Shown here: positions 43,597 to 53,215 of the stretch, one piece after another
How the letters are laid out: every line of letters begins with the position of its first letter
Position numbering within the stretch: position 1 is the stretch's first letter
Source: Sphingorhabdus sp. M41
Lineage (GTDB): Bacteria > Pseudomonadota > Alphaproteobacteria > Sphingomonadales > Sphingomonadaceae
DNA: 64,000 bases
Assembly: GCF_001586275.1 (NCBI RefSeq)
Contig: NZ_CP014545.1
Coordinates: 1,514,501-1,578,500, forward strand
Reading direction: 5' to 3'
Position numbers and translations under genes: made by a program
The notes under the pieces: generated by a model
The model's database searches: none
Seen by the model: the letters and a program-made list of their open reading frames with translations, nothing else
Told to the model about the DNA's origin: nothing

Positions 43597-44441
43597 CCTT
43601 CACCGCTCAAATCCTCACCCTTTACCCGGAGATGTTTCCCGGGCCGCTTGGCACATCGCTGGCAGGCAGGGCGCTCTCGGAGGGCAAGTGGGCCTGCGAC
43701 ACCATCAACCCCCGCAATTTCGCGACCGACAAACATCGCAGCGTCGATGACACGCCGGCGGGCGGCGGTGCCGGCATGGTGCTGCGGGCGGATATCATGG
43801 CCGCAGCGGTGGACCATGCTGTGGAGCGGATGGAAAAATACGTGGCGGCACAGAACTCCGTTCGTCCTGAGCCTGTCGAAGGACAGGGTGGTGAGGCGAG
43901 CGGTGCTTCGACAAGCTCAGCACGAACGGCTCCACCACCACACGCCCCCGTCCTCGCCATGACCCCGCGCGGGAAACCGCTCACCCAGGCCCGCGTCCGC
44001 GAAATCGCGACCGGTCCCGGCGTCACCATAATCTGTGGCCGTTTTGAAGGATTTGACGAGCGCCTGTTCGACGCCCGCGAGATCGAGGAAGTGTCGATCG
44101 GCGACTATGTCCTGTCCGGCGGAGAAATGGGCGCCTTGGTGCTTTTAGACGCTTGCATTCGGCTGCTTCCCGGGGTAATGGGCGCGTCTTCTAGCGGAGA
44201 TGACGAGAGTTTCGAGAACGTTATTCTGGAATATCCGCAATATACCCGACCTCAAATATGGGAAGGGCGCATTATCCCTGAAGTTTTGCGATCGGGGGAT
44301 CATGCGAAAATAGCTGCTTGGCGGAAACAACGGGCAGAGGAAGATACACGGCTAAGGCGGCCGGATTTATGGGAGCGTCACAGGGACGCTCCGGATCAGT
44401 CGCCCTCTGGTGCGCAGGAAAAAGATAAAGATAAGGAATAG
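43593..44441 (+). CDS. trmD: tRNA (guanine37-N1)-methyltransferase TrmD with repeat-derived insert
   Basis: A 282-aa SPOUT methyltransferase. Recognisable are [40 protein letters not shown], the knot [15 protein letters not shown] and the SAM loop [19 protein letters not shown]. Residues 89-113 ([20 protein letters not shown] with SARTA) are encoded by a dispersed palindrome and lie just before [14 protein letters not shown], at a surface-loop position. E. coli TrmD is 255 aa; removing the insert gives the normal size. The C-terminal tail is charged. Confidence 0.94.
   Translation: MTFTAQILTLYPEMFPGPLGTSLAGRALSEGKWACDTINPRNFATDKHRSVDDTPAGGGAGMVLRADIMAAAVDHAVERMEKYVAAQNSVRPEPVEGQGGEASGASTSSARTAPPPHAPVLAMTPRGKPLTQARVREIATGPGVTIICGRFEGFDERLFDAREIEEVSIGDYVLSGGEMGALVLLDACIRLLPGVMGASSSGDDESFENVILEYPQYTRPQIWEGRIIPEVLRSGDHAKIAAWRKQRAEEDTRLRRPDLWERHRDAPDQSPSGAQEKDKDKE
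43858..43929. repeat. Dispersed palindromic repeat inside trmD, copy 3
   Basis: CCGTTCGTCCTGAGCCTGTC at the left and CTTCGACAAGCTCAGCACGA with ACGG at the right, as in copies 1 and 2. The element is 72 bp, exactly 24 codons, so the reading frame is preserved. Confidence 0.88.
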
Positions 44442-44444
44442 GTC

Positions 44445-44837
44445 ATGAACCTGATTCAGACACTAGAAAAAGAAGCCGTAGACGCATTTATCGCGTCCAA
44501 GGAAATCCCCGAATTTCGCGCTGGTGATACATTGCGCGTCGGTGTTCGCGTCGTCGAAGGCGAGCGCGTTCGTACCCAGAATTTTGAAGGTGTGTGCATT
44601 GCACGGACCAATCGCGGCATGGGCTCCAACTTCACCGTACGCAAAATGTCGTTCGGCGAAGGCGTTGAGCGTGTGTTCCCGCTTTACTCCCCGAACATTG
44701 AAAGCATCACCGTGGTTCGCCGCGGTATCGTGCGTCGCGCGAAACTTTACTATCTGCGTGGCCGGACTGGTAAACGGGCCCGTATTGCGGAACGCCGTTT
44801 GAACCAGCCAGCGAAAGGCACTGAAGCGAAAAAATAA
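44445..44837 (+). CDS. rplS: 50S ribosomal protein L19
   Basis: A 130-aa protein: [40 protein letters not shown]-type [20 protein letters not shown] and [18 protein letters not shown]19 sits at the 30S-50S interface. It is the last gene of the rpsP-rimM-trmD-rplS operon and is followed by a terminator. Confidence 0.96.
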   Translation: MNLIQTLEKEAVDAFIASKEIPEFRAGDTLRVGVRVVEGERVRTQNFEGVCIARTNRGMGSNFTVRKMSFGEGVERVFPLYSPNIESITVVRRGIVRRAKLYYLRGRTGKRARIAERRLNQPAKGTEAKK

Positions 44838-44860
44838 TCATCGCTTTATAAAAGTTTCAG

Positions 44861-44897
44861 ACAGCCGGTTCTCCTCCCAAGGAAAACCGGCTGTTTT
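44861..44897 (+). terminator. Rho-independent terminator after rplS
   Basis: ACAGCCGGTT and AACCGGCTGT make a 10-bp stem, extended by TCCT/AGGA with one mismatch, and TTTT follows. Confidence 0.85.
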
Positions 44898-44921
44898 AAT
44901 ATCAGGAACAGGAAAAGTTTC

Positions 44922-45947
44922 ATGGGTTACAAAATTGCAGTCGTTGGTGCCACGGGCAATGTCGGGCGCGAGATGCTCAATGTATTGGTCGAGCGTGAAT
45001 TCCCCTATGACGAGATCGCCGCCGTGGCTTCGTCCCGCTCGCAAGGCAGCGAAATCGAGATTGGCGACACCGGCAAGATGCTCAAGGTCCAGAATATCGA
45101 GCATTTCGATTTTTCAGGCTGGGATATCGCCCTGTTTGCTGCCGGTTCCGGTCCGACCAAGGAATATGCACCCAAGGCTGCTGCGGCAGGCTGCGTGGTG
45201 ATCGACAACAGTTCGCTCTATCGCATGGATCCGGACGTTCCGTTGATCGTGCCCGAAGTGAACCCCGAGGCGATCAGCGGCTATACCAAGCGCAATATCA
45301 TCGCCAATCCCAATTGCTCGACCGCGCAGATGGTTGTGGCGCTGAAACCATTGCATGATGCGGCGACGATCAAGCGGGTGGTCGTGTCCACCTATCAGTC
45401 GGTTTCCGGCGCCGGCAAGGGCGGCATGGACGAATTGTTCGAACAGTCCCGCGCCATTTTCGTCGGCGATCCCAAGGAAAGCCACGTCTTCACCAAGCAG
45501 ATCGCGTTCAACGTGATCCCGCATATCGATGTATTCCTCGACGACGGCTCGACCAAGGAAGAGTGGAAAATGGTCGTTGAGACCAAGAAGATTCTCGATC
45601 CAAAAATCAAGGTAACAGCAACCTGCGTCCGCGTGCCGGTTTTTGTCGGTCACAGCGAGTCGATCAATATCGAGTTCGAAAAAGAATTGTCCGCCAAGGA
45701 CGCCCAGAAAATCCTGCGTGACGCGCCCGGCATCATGCTGGTCGATAAGCGCGAGGATGAAGGCTATGTCACCCCGGTGGAATGTGTCGGCGATGGCGCC
45801 ACCTTCATCAGCCGCGTACGCGAAGATCCGACGGTCGAAAACGGTCTGAACATCTGGTGCGTCAGCGACAATCTGCGCAAGGGCGCGGCGCTCAATGCTG
45901 TGCAGATCGCGGAATTGCTCGGCCGCAAACATTTGAAAAAGGGCTAG
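44922..45947 (+). CDS. asd: Aspartate-semialdehyde dehydrogenase
   Basis: A 341-aa NADPH enzyme for lysine, threonine and methionine synthesis. VVGATGNVGREMLNVL is the Rossmann loop, NPNCSTAQMVVALKP holds the catalytic Cys, and VPVFVGHSESINIEF the active His region. The ATG follows AGGAACAGGAAAAGTTTC. It converges on the efflux operon with no gap: the two stop codons abut at 45947/45948. Confidence 0.95.
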   Translation: MGYKIAVVGATGNVGREMLNVLVEREFPYDEIAAVASSRSQGSEIEIGDTGKMLKVQNIEHFDFSGWDIALFAAGSGPTKEYAPKAAAAGCVVIDNSSLYRMDPDVPLIVPEVNPEAISGYTKRNIIANPNCSTAQMVVALKPLHDAATIKRVVVSTYQSVSGAGKGGMDELFEQSRAIFVGDPKESHVFTKQIAFNVIPHIDVFLDDGSTKEEWKMVVETKKILDPKIKVTATCVRVPVFVGHSESINIEFEKELSAKDAQKILRDAPGIMLVDKREDEGYVTPVECVGDGATFISRVREDPTVENGLNIWCVSDNLRKGAALNAVQIAELLGRKHLKKG

Positions 45948-47501
45948 TCACTCCATCATCGGCACGGCCTTCGCACCCGCCTTGGGAACCTGCAACAGCA
46001 GGACCAGCGGGATGACGGCCAGCGTCACCCACATCATCGCCCGGAAATCATCCAGATAAGCGATCATGGCCGCCTGCTTGTTGATGATCGCGTCGGCCAT
46101 CATCAACGCCTGATCTCCCAGGCCCTGGAACCGATCTGCCGTGCTGGCATCGATATTGTTTATCGTCGAGCCGGTCACATTGGACGCCAGGTCACTGTGG
46201 CTGGTCTGGATGTTTCTGCCCAGCAGCGCGGATGCAATCGAGATGCCGATCGATGCGCCGATGCTGCGAAACAGGTTGAGCAGGCTTGATCCGTCGGTTC
46301 GCAGATGCGGTGGCAGGGAAGCGAAAGCCAGAGTGTTCAGCGGAATGAACACCAGGCCCATGCCAAGCCCCTGAATCAGGCCGCTGATGACAAAGGGATG
46401 CCAATCCATCTCTACCGACCATTGGCTCATCTGCCACAGGGACAAGGCGACTATCAAAAATCCGGTGCCGACTAGCAGGCGAGCATCCACTTTCCCCACC
46501 AGCCTGCCGGCGATCGCCATGCTGAGCAATATGCCGACGCCGCGCGGGGCTAGGAGAAGGCCGGTGTCGATGACCGGATAGCCATAGAGATTCTGCATCA
46601 TCGGTGGCAACAAGGCCATATTTGCGAACATCACGATGCCGATGGCAATCATGAAGAACAGGCTGGTGGCGAAGCTTCGGTTGGTCAGCATTTCCCGGGC
46701 AAATAGCGCGCCTTTGGCTGTTGCCATTTGCACGGCGAAAACCCAGAATGCAGCGATCGAAAGCGCCGCCTCGATCCGGATTTCCCAGCTGTCGAACCAG
46801 TCCAGCTGGGTGCCGCGATCCAGCATGAGCTGCAAGCTCCCAAGTCCGACCGCGAGCGCCCAGAAACCGAGATGATCGAACTTTCGCCGGAACACGGCTT
46901 TTTTCGGCAGCAGCGCCCAGAGCGCTGCGATTGTCGCAATGCCGATCGGAACATTGACGTAAAAGCACCAGCGCCAACTGTAATTTTCCGTTAGCCAGCC
47001 GCCAATGATCGGGCCCAGGATTGGTCCCACCATGATGCCCATTCCCCATATTGCCATGGCGCGGGCGTGGCGCTCGGGGGGATTGATGTCGAGCAGGACG
47101 GTCTGGGCCAGCGGGGCGATAAAGGCACCGCTGATGCCCTGCAAAACCCGGAATGCGACCATTTCCTCAAGATTTGTAGCGAGCCCGCAGAGCATCGACG
47201 CGAAGACAAAGCCGGCCACCGAAATCAGAAACAACTGACGCCCGCCGATCCGGTCGGCGAGCCAGCCGGTGATCGGCATGGCAATGGCAGAGGCGATAAT
47301 ATAGCTGGTGAGGACCCAGGTCACTGTGTCGAGCGACGCACCGAGACTGGTTTGCATGTGCGGCAATGCAACATTGGCAATGGTCGAGTCGAGTATCTGG
47401 ATGATCGAGGCACCCATGACAGCCAAAGTCAAAAGCCCGCGGTTCAATGGGGTAAGTTTGTTTTCTGGCGCGGAACCGGCGGCCGCTGCGGTGGTCGCCA
47501 T
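45948..47501 (-). CDS. emrB: DHA2-family (EmrB/QacA) multidrug efflux MFS transporter
   Basis: A 517-aa inner membrane protein with 14 predicted spans. Motif A is GWLADRIGGRQLFLISV, motif C-like AIWGMGIMVGPILGPIIGGW, and motif D1-like QILDSTIANVALPHM at the N-terminus. With EmrA and an outer membrane channel it exports hydrophobic toxicants by proton antiport. Third gene in marR-emrA-emrB; its start overlaps the emrA stop. Confidence 0.92.
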   Translation of the reverse strand: MATTAAAAGSAPENKLTPLNRGLLTLAVMGASIIQILDSTIANVALPHMQTSLGASLDTVTWVLTSYIIASAIAMPITGWLADRIGGRQLFLISVAGFVFASMLCGLATNLEEMVAFRVLQGISGAFIAPLAQTVLLDINPPERHARAMAIWGMGIMVGPILGPIIGGWLTENYSWRWCFYVNVPIGIATIAALWALLPKKAVFRRKFDHLGFWALAVGLGSLQLMLDRGTQLDWFDSWEIRIEAALSIAAFWVFAVQMATAKGALFAREMLTNRSFATSLFFMIAIGIVMFANMALLPPMMQNLYGYPVIDTGLLLAPRGVGILLSMAIAGRLVGKVDARLLVGTGFLIVALSLWQMSQWSVEMDWHPFVISGLIQGLGMGLVFIPLNTLAFASLPPHLRTDGSSLLNLFRSIGASIGISIASALLGRNIQTSHSDLASNVTGSTINNIDASTADRFQGLGDQALMMADAIINKQAAMIAYLDDFRAMMWVTLAVIPLVLLLQVPKAGAKAVPMME

Positions 47502-48616
47502 CACTTGCCCTGGGAGCGGATATCGACGGTCACTTCGGTCGACAGACCAGCGATCAACGGGCGCGGCGATGGCTCGTCGATCGCGATGCGCACGGGAACG
47601 CGCTGGGTCACTTTTACCCAGTTACCGGTTGCATTCTGCGCCGGCAGCACGGAAAATTCGCTGCCGGTACCGGCGCCGATGCTTTCGACATGGCCTTTCA
47701 GCTTTATGTCCGGATAGGCGTCGAGGGTGATGTCGGCCCGTTGACCAACTTGCATCTTCGCCAGGCTGGTTTCCTTGAAATTGGCCTCCACCCAGCTTTT
47801 CTTGTCGGCGATAATGGTAAGGGCAGGGAGCCCGCTGACCATCATCTGTCCGGGTTGCAACCGGTCTGCCTGGGCTACCCGTCCGGAGGAAGGCGCCCGC
47901 ACGATTGTGCGGGACAGGTTCAGACGTGCCTGCTCCCGCTGTACTTTCGCTGCGGCAATGGCTGGATTCTCGCCCGGCATCGAACGGGCATTGGCCGCGA
48001 AACTTTGCGCTTCGGCGGCATCAGCCTGCGCCTGGCGCAGTTTCTCGCGCGCCTGCTCGACCGCATGCTGGGCGGCTTCAAAGTCGGCCCTGGTGGTGAA
48101 ACCGCGTTGCATCAGCGCCAGTTGCCGTTCGAACGTGGCCTGGGCAAATCCGATATCTTCCCGGGCTGCAGCTATGTCGACGCTGCTCCCGGCAGCGGTA
48201 GTGCGCAGGGCCTCAAGCTGTACTTCCGCACCGGCAATCGCGGCATTGGCCTGTGCCAGCGCAATTTCGAAGGGAGCAGGATCTATCCGGAACAATATGT
48301 CGCCTTCTTTTACCAGATCATTTTCACTGACCCTGGTTTCGATGATCCTGCCACCGACTTCGGCGGAAACCGAAACCCGGTCCTGCTGGATATAGGCATT
48401 GTCGGTGGACACGCTCTGCCCGCTGGTCAGCCAGAAATATGACCCGATCGCGATCAGGGTCAGGGGCACAATCGCCATGATGATCCAGCGGCCCCAGCGG
48501 CGCTGGGGATTGCTCGCCGGAATGCCGTCGACCGGGGTCGATTCCTGATCATCTTCAGGCAGGCCGGTCGACGAATCATCTTGTTGCGATATTTCTTTGG
48601 ATTCCAGCATGTCCAT
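47501..48616 (-). CDS. emrA: HlyD/EmrA-family membrane fusion protein
   Basis: A 371-aa periplasmic adaptor. A single N-terminal span (WIIMAIVPLTLIAIGSYFWL) is followed by the lipoyl/barrel domains: VSTDNAYIQQDRVSVSAEVG, RIIETRVSENDLVKEGDILF, then a coiled-coil hairpin and IVRAPSSGRVAQADRLQPGQ. It bridges EmrB to a TolC-like channel (not in this window). It overlaps both neighbours by a few bases. Confidence 0.92.
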   Translation of the reverse strand: MDMLESKEISQQDDSSTGLPEDDQESTPVDGIPASNPQRRWGRWIIMAIVPLTLIAIGSYFWLTSGQSVSTDNAYIQQDRVSVSAEVGGRIIETRVSENDLVKEGDILFRIDPAPFEIALAQANAAIAGAEVQLEALRTTAAGSSVDIAAAREDIGFAQATFERQLALMQRGFTTRADFEAAQHAVEQAREKLRQAQADAAEAQSFAANARSMPGENPAIAAAKVQREQARLNLSRTIVRAPSSGRVAQADRLQPGQMMVSGLPALTIIADKKSWVEANFKETSLAKMQVGQRADITLDAYPDIKLKGHVESIGAGTGSEFSVLPAQNATGNWVKVTQRVPVRIAIDEPSPRPLIAGLSTEVTVDIRSQGK

Positions 48617-49068
48617 CAGGCCACTTTTTCGGGTTGTTTTGCATCAGATGCCTTGCGCGACAAATTCTGGCGTATCCGTTCGACAAGCTTTCCCAGTTGC
48701 TCGCGCTCCTCCGCACTCAGGCCATCTTGCGCCTCGTCGGCGAGCGTAGCGGACGCGGCCCGCAGTTCATCGATCAATGGCCATGATTTTGCTTCGAGAT
48801 AGAGGCACCACGCGCGTCGGTCGTCCGGGTCGCGGCGGCGGCTCAGCATGCCGGCATCAGCAAGCCGGTCGATCATGCGGGAGAGGGTTATCGGCTCGAC
48901 TTCCAGAAATTCCGCCAGCTTGATCTGATTGGTACCCTCGTTGCGCGCCAGATAGGCAAGCAGTCGCCATTGCAGTGCGGTCACGCCACTGTGCCGCATG
49001 CGATCGTTCAATTCCCGGCGGAACAGCCGGGCCGTGTCATGTATCAGAAATCCGATAGCTTCGCTCAT
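48616..49068 (-). CDS. MarR-family transcriptional regulator of the efflux operon
   Basis: A 150-aa winged-helix protein: GVTALQWRLLAYLARNEGTN, QIKLAEFLEVEPITLSRMID, RLADAGMLSRRRDPDDRRAW (wing). ATG 49068 is chosen; an upstream TTG or ATG extension looks unlikely. As first gene of the operon it probably represses itself and emrAB and is released by a substrate. The AT-rich region 49075-49125 upstream, with TTACTAATAA at its centre, is a plausible operator. Confidence 0.88.
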   Translation of the reverse strand: MSEAIGFLIHDTARLFRRELNDRMRHSGVTALQWRLLAYLARNEGTNQIKLAEFLEVEPITLSRMIDRLADAGMLSRRRDPDDRRAWCLYLEAKSWPLIDELRAASATLADEAQDGLSAEEREQLGKLVERIRQNLSRKASDAKQPEKVA

Positions 49069-49149
49069 AAGTGGAGATATAATAGCAATGCTTACTAATA
49101 ACAATCACTATGTACTTGCGCAGATTGCATTCGGAGTTACGATACAGAC

Positions 49150-49797
49150 ATGACATTGAACGCAGACGTATATTGGTCATTTCGCTCACCCTATAGCTAT
49201 CTCGCGACGCGGCGATACGTGGCGCTGACGCAGCAATATGATCTGCAGATCAATCAGCGTTTCGTCTATCCGCTGGCGATCCGCGAGCCGGACTTTTTCG
49301 AAAAGAACCACCCCAACTGGCTGGGCTATGTGTTCAAGGATATCTTCCGGGTGGCGCAGCATATGGGTATCCCTCTGGCACCGCCCAATCCCGACCCGAT
49401 CGTCCAGGATATCGCGACGCGCAAGATTGCCGATGAACAGCCCTATATTTTTGAACTGACCCGGATGGGGCAGGCGGCCTCCCGGCGGGGCAAGGGACTG
49501 GAATTTGCTGATGAAGTCTCGCAGTTGATCTGGGGTGGCACCGCAGGCTGGCATGAAGGCGACTATCTGGAAAAAGCAGCCAAACGGGCTGGCCTCGATC
49601 TTGCGGAACTAAAGGCCGAGGCCGGGGCGCAGGCCGAAAGTCTGGATGCGGAAATTGCCGATAATCAGAAGGCTCTGGAAGCCGCCGGCCACTGGGGCGT
49701 TCCGACACTAGTATATGAAGGCGAGCCTTTTTTCGGACAGGACCGGATCGATCTGGCGCTATGGCGGATGAAGCAAAAGGGCCTTGCCGAGCGCTAG
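49150..49797 (+). CDS. 2-hydroxychromene-2-carboxylate isomerase-like DsbA-family protein
   Basis: A 215-aa thioredoxin-fold protein of the HCCA isomerase/kappa-GST family. DVYWSFRSPYSYLATRRY has Ser in place of the DsbA cysteine, as in this family, and GHWGVPTLVYEGEPFFGQDR closes the fold (cis-Pro in GVPT). Members isomerise ring-fission products using glutathione; the actual substrate is unknown. It diverges from the marR gene. Confidence 0.85.
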   Translation: MTLNADVYWSFRSPYSYLATRRYVALTQQYDLQINQRFVYPLAIREPDFFEKNHPNWLGYVFKDIFRVAQHMGIPLAPPNPDPIVQDIATRKIADEQPYIFELTRMGQAASRRGKGLEFADEVSQLIWGGTAGWHEGDYLEKAAKRAGLDLAELKAEAGAQAESLDAEIADNQKALEAAGHWGVPTLVYEGEPFFGQDRIDLALWRMKQKGLAER

Positions 49798-49971
49798 ACT
49801 TTTGTGGCTTTCCTCTATGGACCTGAAGCTTTAGAACGGACCGCATGGTCAGCACTATATCTTGATCGAGAGCCATCATTTCGAATTCGCAGGACCGGAT
49901 ACCGATGGACTTCGCTGAAATCTCTTCCTTGGTCCTGGCTTTGATAAATTTTGGAATATGAGAACCGTTTG

Positions 49972-50724
49972 ATGAACGTAAAAAACTGGGATTTTTCTTC
50001 CTTCGATGGAGTAAAGCTCAAAATCCATGAAATGGGGGAGGGGCGTCCGGTGATCCTGCTTCATGGTCTGTTCTCCAACGCCCAAACCAACTGGATAAAA
50101 TTCGGTCATGCTCAGGCCTTGGCCGACGCCGGGTTCCGGGTGATCATGCCCGACCTGCGCGCCCATGGTGAGAGCGAGGCACCGCATGATCCCGCCGCAT
50201 ATCCCGCCGACGTGCTGCTCAGGGACATCGAGGCGCTGATCGCGCATCTGGAATTGACCGACTTTGACCTGGGCGGATTTTCGCTGGGTGCGAGAACAGC
50301 AGCCAAATTAATGGCGACCGGCACGCAGCCGGGCAAGGCGATATTGGCGGGCATGGGTCTGGCAGGTCTTGCCGGATGGGCCCGCAGACGGGACTTCTTT
50401 TTTGCGGCAATCGACACAAGAGACAGCGCCAGACGCGGTGATCCGCACTGGATGGCTATCCAGTTCATGAAGAGCCAGAAAATTGACCCGGTGGCAGCAA
50501 GGCTATTGCTCGGAACTTTTTCGGATATGGATCCGGCCGAGGCTGCGAGCATAGAAACAGAGACGCTGGTCCTGTGCGGCAGCGAGGATCGCGACAATGG
50601 CGATCCGGAAGAACTGGCGGCAATTTTGCTCAACGGCCATCATGTCGCTATCCCGGGAACCCATATGAGCAGTGTGACCAAAGCGGAAATGAGCCAGGAA
50701 ATGGTGCGCTTTCTTGTCGGATAG
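49972..50724 (+). CDS. Alpha/beta hydrolase
   Basis: A 250-aa serine hydrolase. Oxyanion region VILLHGLFSNAQTNW, nucleophile elbow GGFSLGARTAAKL, Asp in TLVLCGSEDRDNGD and His near the end in IPGTHMSS. The substrate is not predictable. The ATG at 49972 is used; an in-frame TTG lies 21 bases upstream. The next gene starts 8 bp after the stop behind TAGGAGGAA, so the two form an operon. Confidence 0.88.
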   Translation: MNVKNWDFSSFDGVKLKIHEMGEGRPVILLHGLFSNAQTNWIKFGHAQALADAGFRVIMPDLRAHGESEAPHDPAAYPADVLLRDIEALIAHLELTDFDLGGFSLGARTAAKLMATGTQPGKAILAGMGLAGLAGWARRRDFFFAAIDTRDSARRGDPHWMAIQFMKSQKIDPVAARLLLGTFSDMDPAEAASIETETLVLCGSEDRDNGDPEELAAILLNGHHVAIPGTHMSSVTKAEMSQEMVRFLVG

Positions 50725-50732
50725 GAGGAACA

Positions 50733-51260
50733 ATGCCGAAACTGTATAGCTGGCGCAATTTCTGGATATTCTGGGGCGGTGGTCTGGCGCTGTTTTTCTA
50801 TCTGGTGGCGTCGGGCGGCGTGCTGGAGACTGCGGTCGCGCCGGGAGGGATTTTGGACCATCAGAGCGCGGCGACGGCGGCGCGCGTGAATGCGATCCAG
50901 CAAAGCTGGGCCGCCGCAGGGGTGCTGGATATGGCCCGCTGGGGCATGATCGCCGATCTCGTCTTCATTTTTCTTTACATGTCGGGCGGCATCATTGGCG
51001 GGCGGCTGATCTGGCAGCGCGCGAAATCACCCACCTTGAAGAAGGTCGGCCTGTTATGCGTGCTCAGCTATTTCCTCTTCGGCCTGACCGATTATGTCGA
51101 AACAATCTGTCAGCTGGTTCAGCTGGTCAACGAACAGGGCAGTGACATTCTTGCGGGAACAGCGGCATTGGCGAAACCGGTAAAAACCATCAGCTGGATC
51201 GTCGGCACGGTCGCGATGATCGCAGCGCTTATCTGGCGATTGAGCGAAACACGGACTTGA
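50733..51260 (+). CDS. Small integral membrane protein, unknown
   Basis: A 175-aa protein from an ATG preceded by the strong ribosome site TAGGAGGAACA. About four membrane spans: WIFWGGGLALFFYLVASGG, MIADLVFIFLYMSGGIIGG, VGLLCVLSYFLFGLTDYVE and ISWIVGTVAMIAALIWRL. I do not recognise the family. It is likely co-transcribed with the upstream hydrolase. Confidence 0.75.
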   Translation: MPKLYSWRNFWIFWGGGLALFFYLVASGGVLETAVAPGGILDHQSAATAARVNAIQQSWAAAGVLDMARWGMIADLVFIFLYMSGGIIGGRLIWQRAKSPTLKKVGLLCVLSYFLFGLTDYVETICQLVQLVNEQGSDILAGTAALAKPVKTISWIVGTVAMIAALIWRLSETRT

Positions 51261-51317
51261 CCGACAGTCGATAAAGTTTCAATTCCAACCAAAATATCAA
51301 CAGTTGAGGATCAATCT

Positions 51318-53156
51318 ATGAAAACCGCCGCTTCGATCGTCGCAATCGCCACCATGGCTCTGGCAACCCCTGCATTGGCCAAGCATCATGAGAATGACGC
51401 AATGGAGGCAACCGCTGCACCGACGGCAGCCGATGCCAGAAAATTTGTCGAGGAAACCGAAAAGCAGCTGTTCGACTTTTCCATCGACGCCGGGCGGATC
51501 TACTGGATCAATTCCAACTTCATCACCGACGATACCGACGCCTTGGCCGCCAAAATAGGCGCAGAGGGAACGACGATGTCGGTGCAGGCCGCGATTGATG
51601 CGGCGATGTTCAACAATGTCGAAGGCCTTGATGCTGTCACCCGGCGAAAATTGGACAAATTGCGCGGCGGGATCGTGCTCCCTGCGCCAACCACAGAAGG
51701 CGCGTCGACCGAGCTGAACGAGATCGCGACCAAGCTGAACTCTGCCTACGGCAAGGGCAAGGGCACGCTGAACGGCAAGGAAATCAACGGTTCCGACATT
51801 GAGGCGGCGATGGGCACCAATCGCAATCCAGAAGAACTTTCCGAAATGTGGGAAAGCTGGCACAGCAATGTCGGCGCGCCGATGAAGGATGACTATGCCC
51901 GCATGGTCGAGATCGCCAATGAAGGCGCCAAGGAACTCGGTTTCGCCGATGTCGGCGCAATGTGGCGTTCGGGCTATGATATGCCGGCCGACGATTTCGC
52001 CAAGCTGACCGACAAGCTATGGGCGCAGGTCAAGCCACTCTATGACCAGCTCCATTGCTACACTCGTGACAAGCTGAATGAAAAATATGGTGATGCCGTT
52101 CAGCCAGAAACCGGACCGATCCGCGCCGACCTTCTCGGCAATATGTGGGCGCAGGAATGGGGCAATATCTACGATATCGTTGCTCCGGAAGGAGCCGGGG
52201 ACATTGGCTTCGACACGACCGAATTGCTGGCCGCGAAAGATTATGATGCGATGAAGATGGTCAAGGCAGGCGAGGGCTTCTTCTCCTCGCTTGGCTTTGA
52301 ACCCTTACCCGAAACTTTCTGGCAGCGTTCGCTGTTTACCAAACCGGCTGACCGCGAAGTGGTCTGCCATGCGAGCGCCTGGGATATCGACAACAAGGAC
52401 GATATCCGGATCAAAATGTGCATCAAGGTCAATGGCGATGATTTCACCACCATTCATCACGAGCTTGGGCATAATTATTACCAGCGCGCCTATAACAAGC
52501 AGAGCTATCTCCATCTTGACGGTGCCAATGACGGGTTCCACGAAGCGATCGGCGATGCAGTCGCCTTGTCGATCACGCCGGAATATCTGGTTCAGGTCGG
52601 CTTGCTCGACGCCAAGAAGGTGCCGAGCGCCGACAAGGATATCGGCCTGTTGTTGCGTCAGGCGATGGACAAGGTCGCATTTCTGCCATTCGGCCTGCTG
52701 GTCGACAAATGGCGCTGGGGCGTATTTCAGGGCAGCATCAAGCCAGATGACTATACAACTGCTTGGCATGACCTGAAGCTGCAATATCAGGGCATCACAC
52801 CACCGGTCGAGCGTCCTGCCGATGCCTTCGATCCCGGCGGAAAATATCATATTCCGGGCAATACCCCTTATTCACGCTATTTCCTCGCCCGAATCCTGCA
52901 GTTCCAGTTCTACAAAGCCGCCTGCGATGCCGCGGGCTGGAAAGGACCGCTGCACCGCTGTTCTTTCTACGGCAACAAGCAGGTCGGCGCGAAGCTGAAT
53001 GCGATGCTGGAAATGGGCGCTTCCAAGCCCTGGCCCGATGCGCTCGAAGCCTTCACCGGAACGCGCGAAATGGACGGCAAGGCGATGATCAGCTATTTTG
53101 CGCCGCTGATGGACTGGCTGAAGACAGAGAATAAGGGCAAGTCCTGCGGTTGGTAG
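51318..53156 (+). CDS. Peptidase M2 (ACE-like peptidyl-dipeptidase)
   Basis: A 612-aa exported metallopeptidase. The signal peptide ends near TPALAK. The zinc motif HELGH is at 381-385 (FTTIHHELGHNYYQRAY), and the third ligand is in DGFHEAIGDAVALS. LVDKWRWGVFQGSIKPDDY also fits the M2 family, best known from animal angiotensin-converting enzyme. It releases C-terminal dipeptides in the periplasm. Bacterial homologues exist in Xanthomonas and sphingomonads. Confidence 0.92.
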   Translation: MKTAASIVAIATMALATPALAKHHENDAMEATAAPTAADARKFVEETEKQLFDFSIDAGRIYWINSNFITDDTDALAAKIGAEGTTMSVQAAIDAAMFNNVEGLDAVTRRKLDKLRGGIVLPAPTTEGASTELNEIATKLNSAYGKGKGTLNGKEINGSDIEAAMGTNRNPEELSEMWESWHSNVGAPMKDDYARMVEIANEGAKELGFADVGAMWRSGYDMPADDFAKLTDKLWAQVKPLYDQLHCYTRDKLNEKYGDAVQPETGPIRADLLGNMWAQEWGNIYDIVAPEGAGDIGFDTTELLAAKDYDAMKMVKAGEGFFSSLGFEPLPETFWQRSLFTKPADREVVCHASAWDIDNKDDIRIKMCIKVNGDDFTTIHHELGHNYYQRAYNKQSYLHLDGANDGFHEAIGDAVALSITPEYLVQVGLLDAKKVPSADKDIGLLLRQAMDKVAFLPFGLLVDKWRWGVFQGSIKPDDYTTAWHDLKLQYQGITPPVERPADAFDPGGKYHIPGNTPYSRYFLARILQFQFYKAACDAAGWKGPLHRCSFYGNKQVGAKLNAMLEMGASKPWPDALEAFTGTREMDGKAMISYFAPLMDWLKTENKGKSCGW

Positions 53157-53166
53157 ACATTAAAAA

Positions 53167-53195
53167 GCCGGCGGGAACCTGGGTTTCCGCCGGCC
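53167..53195. terminator. Bidirectional hairpin between the M2 peptidase and peroxiredoxin genes
   Basis: GCCGGCGGGAA and TTTCCGCCGGC form a long stem with a short loop between two convergent genes. AAAA precedes it on the plus strand, giving a T-run for the minus-strand gene. Confidence 0.7.
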
Positions 53196-53215
53196 GTTAT
53201 TTCGATCGCTTTGGC

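Noticed and set aside
45114-45932. 272-codon open frame antisense to asd
   Set aside because: Shadow frame; asd is complete with intact motifs on the plus strand.
49075-49125. Clear MarR operator palindrome
   Set aside because: The AT-rich stretch contains only an imperfect 10-bp dyad (TTACTAATAA), too weak to call as a separate site.
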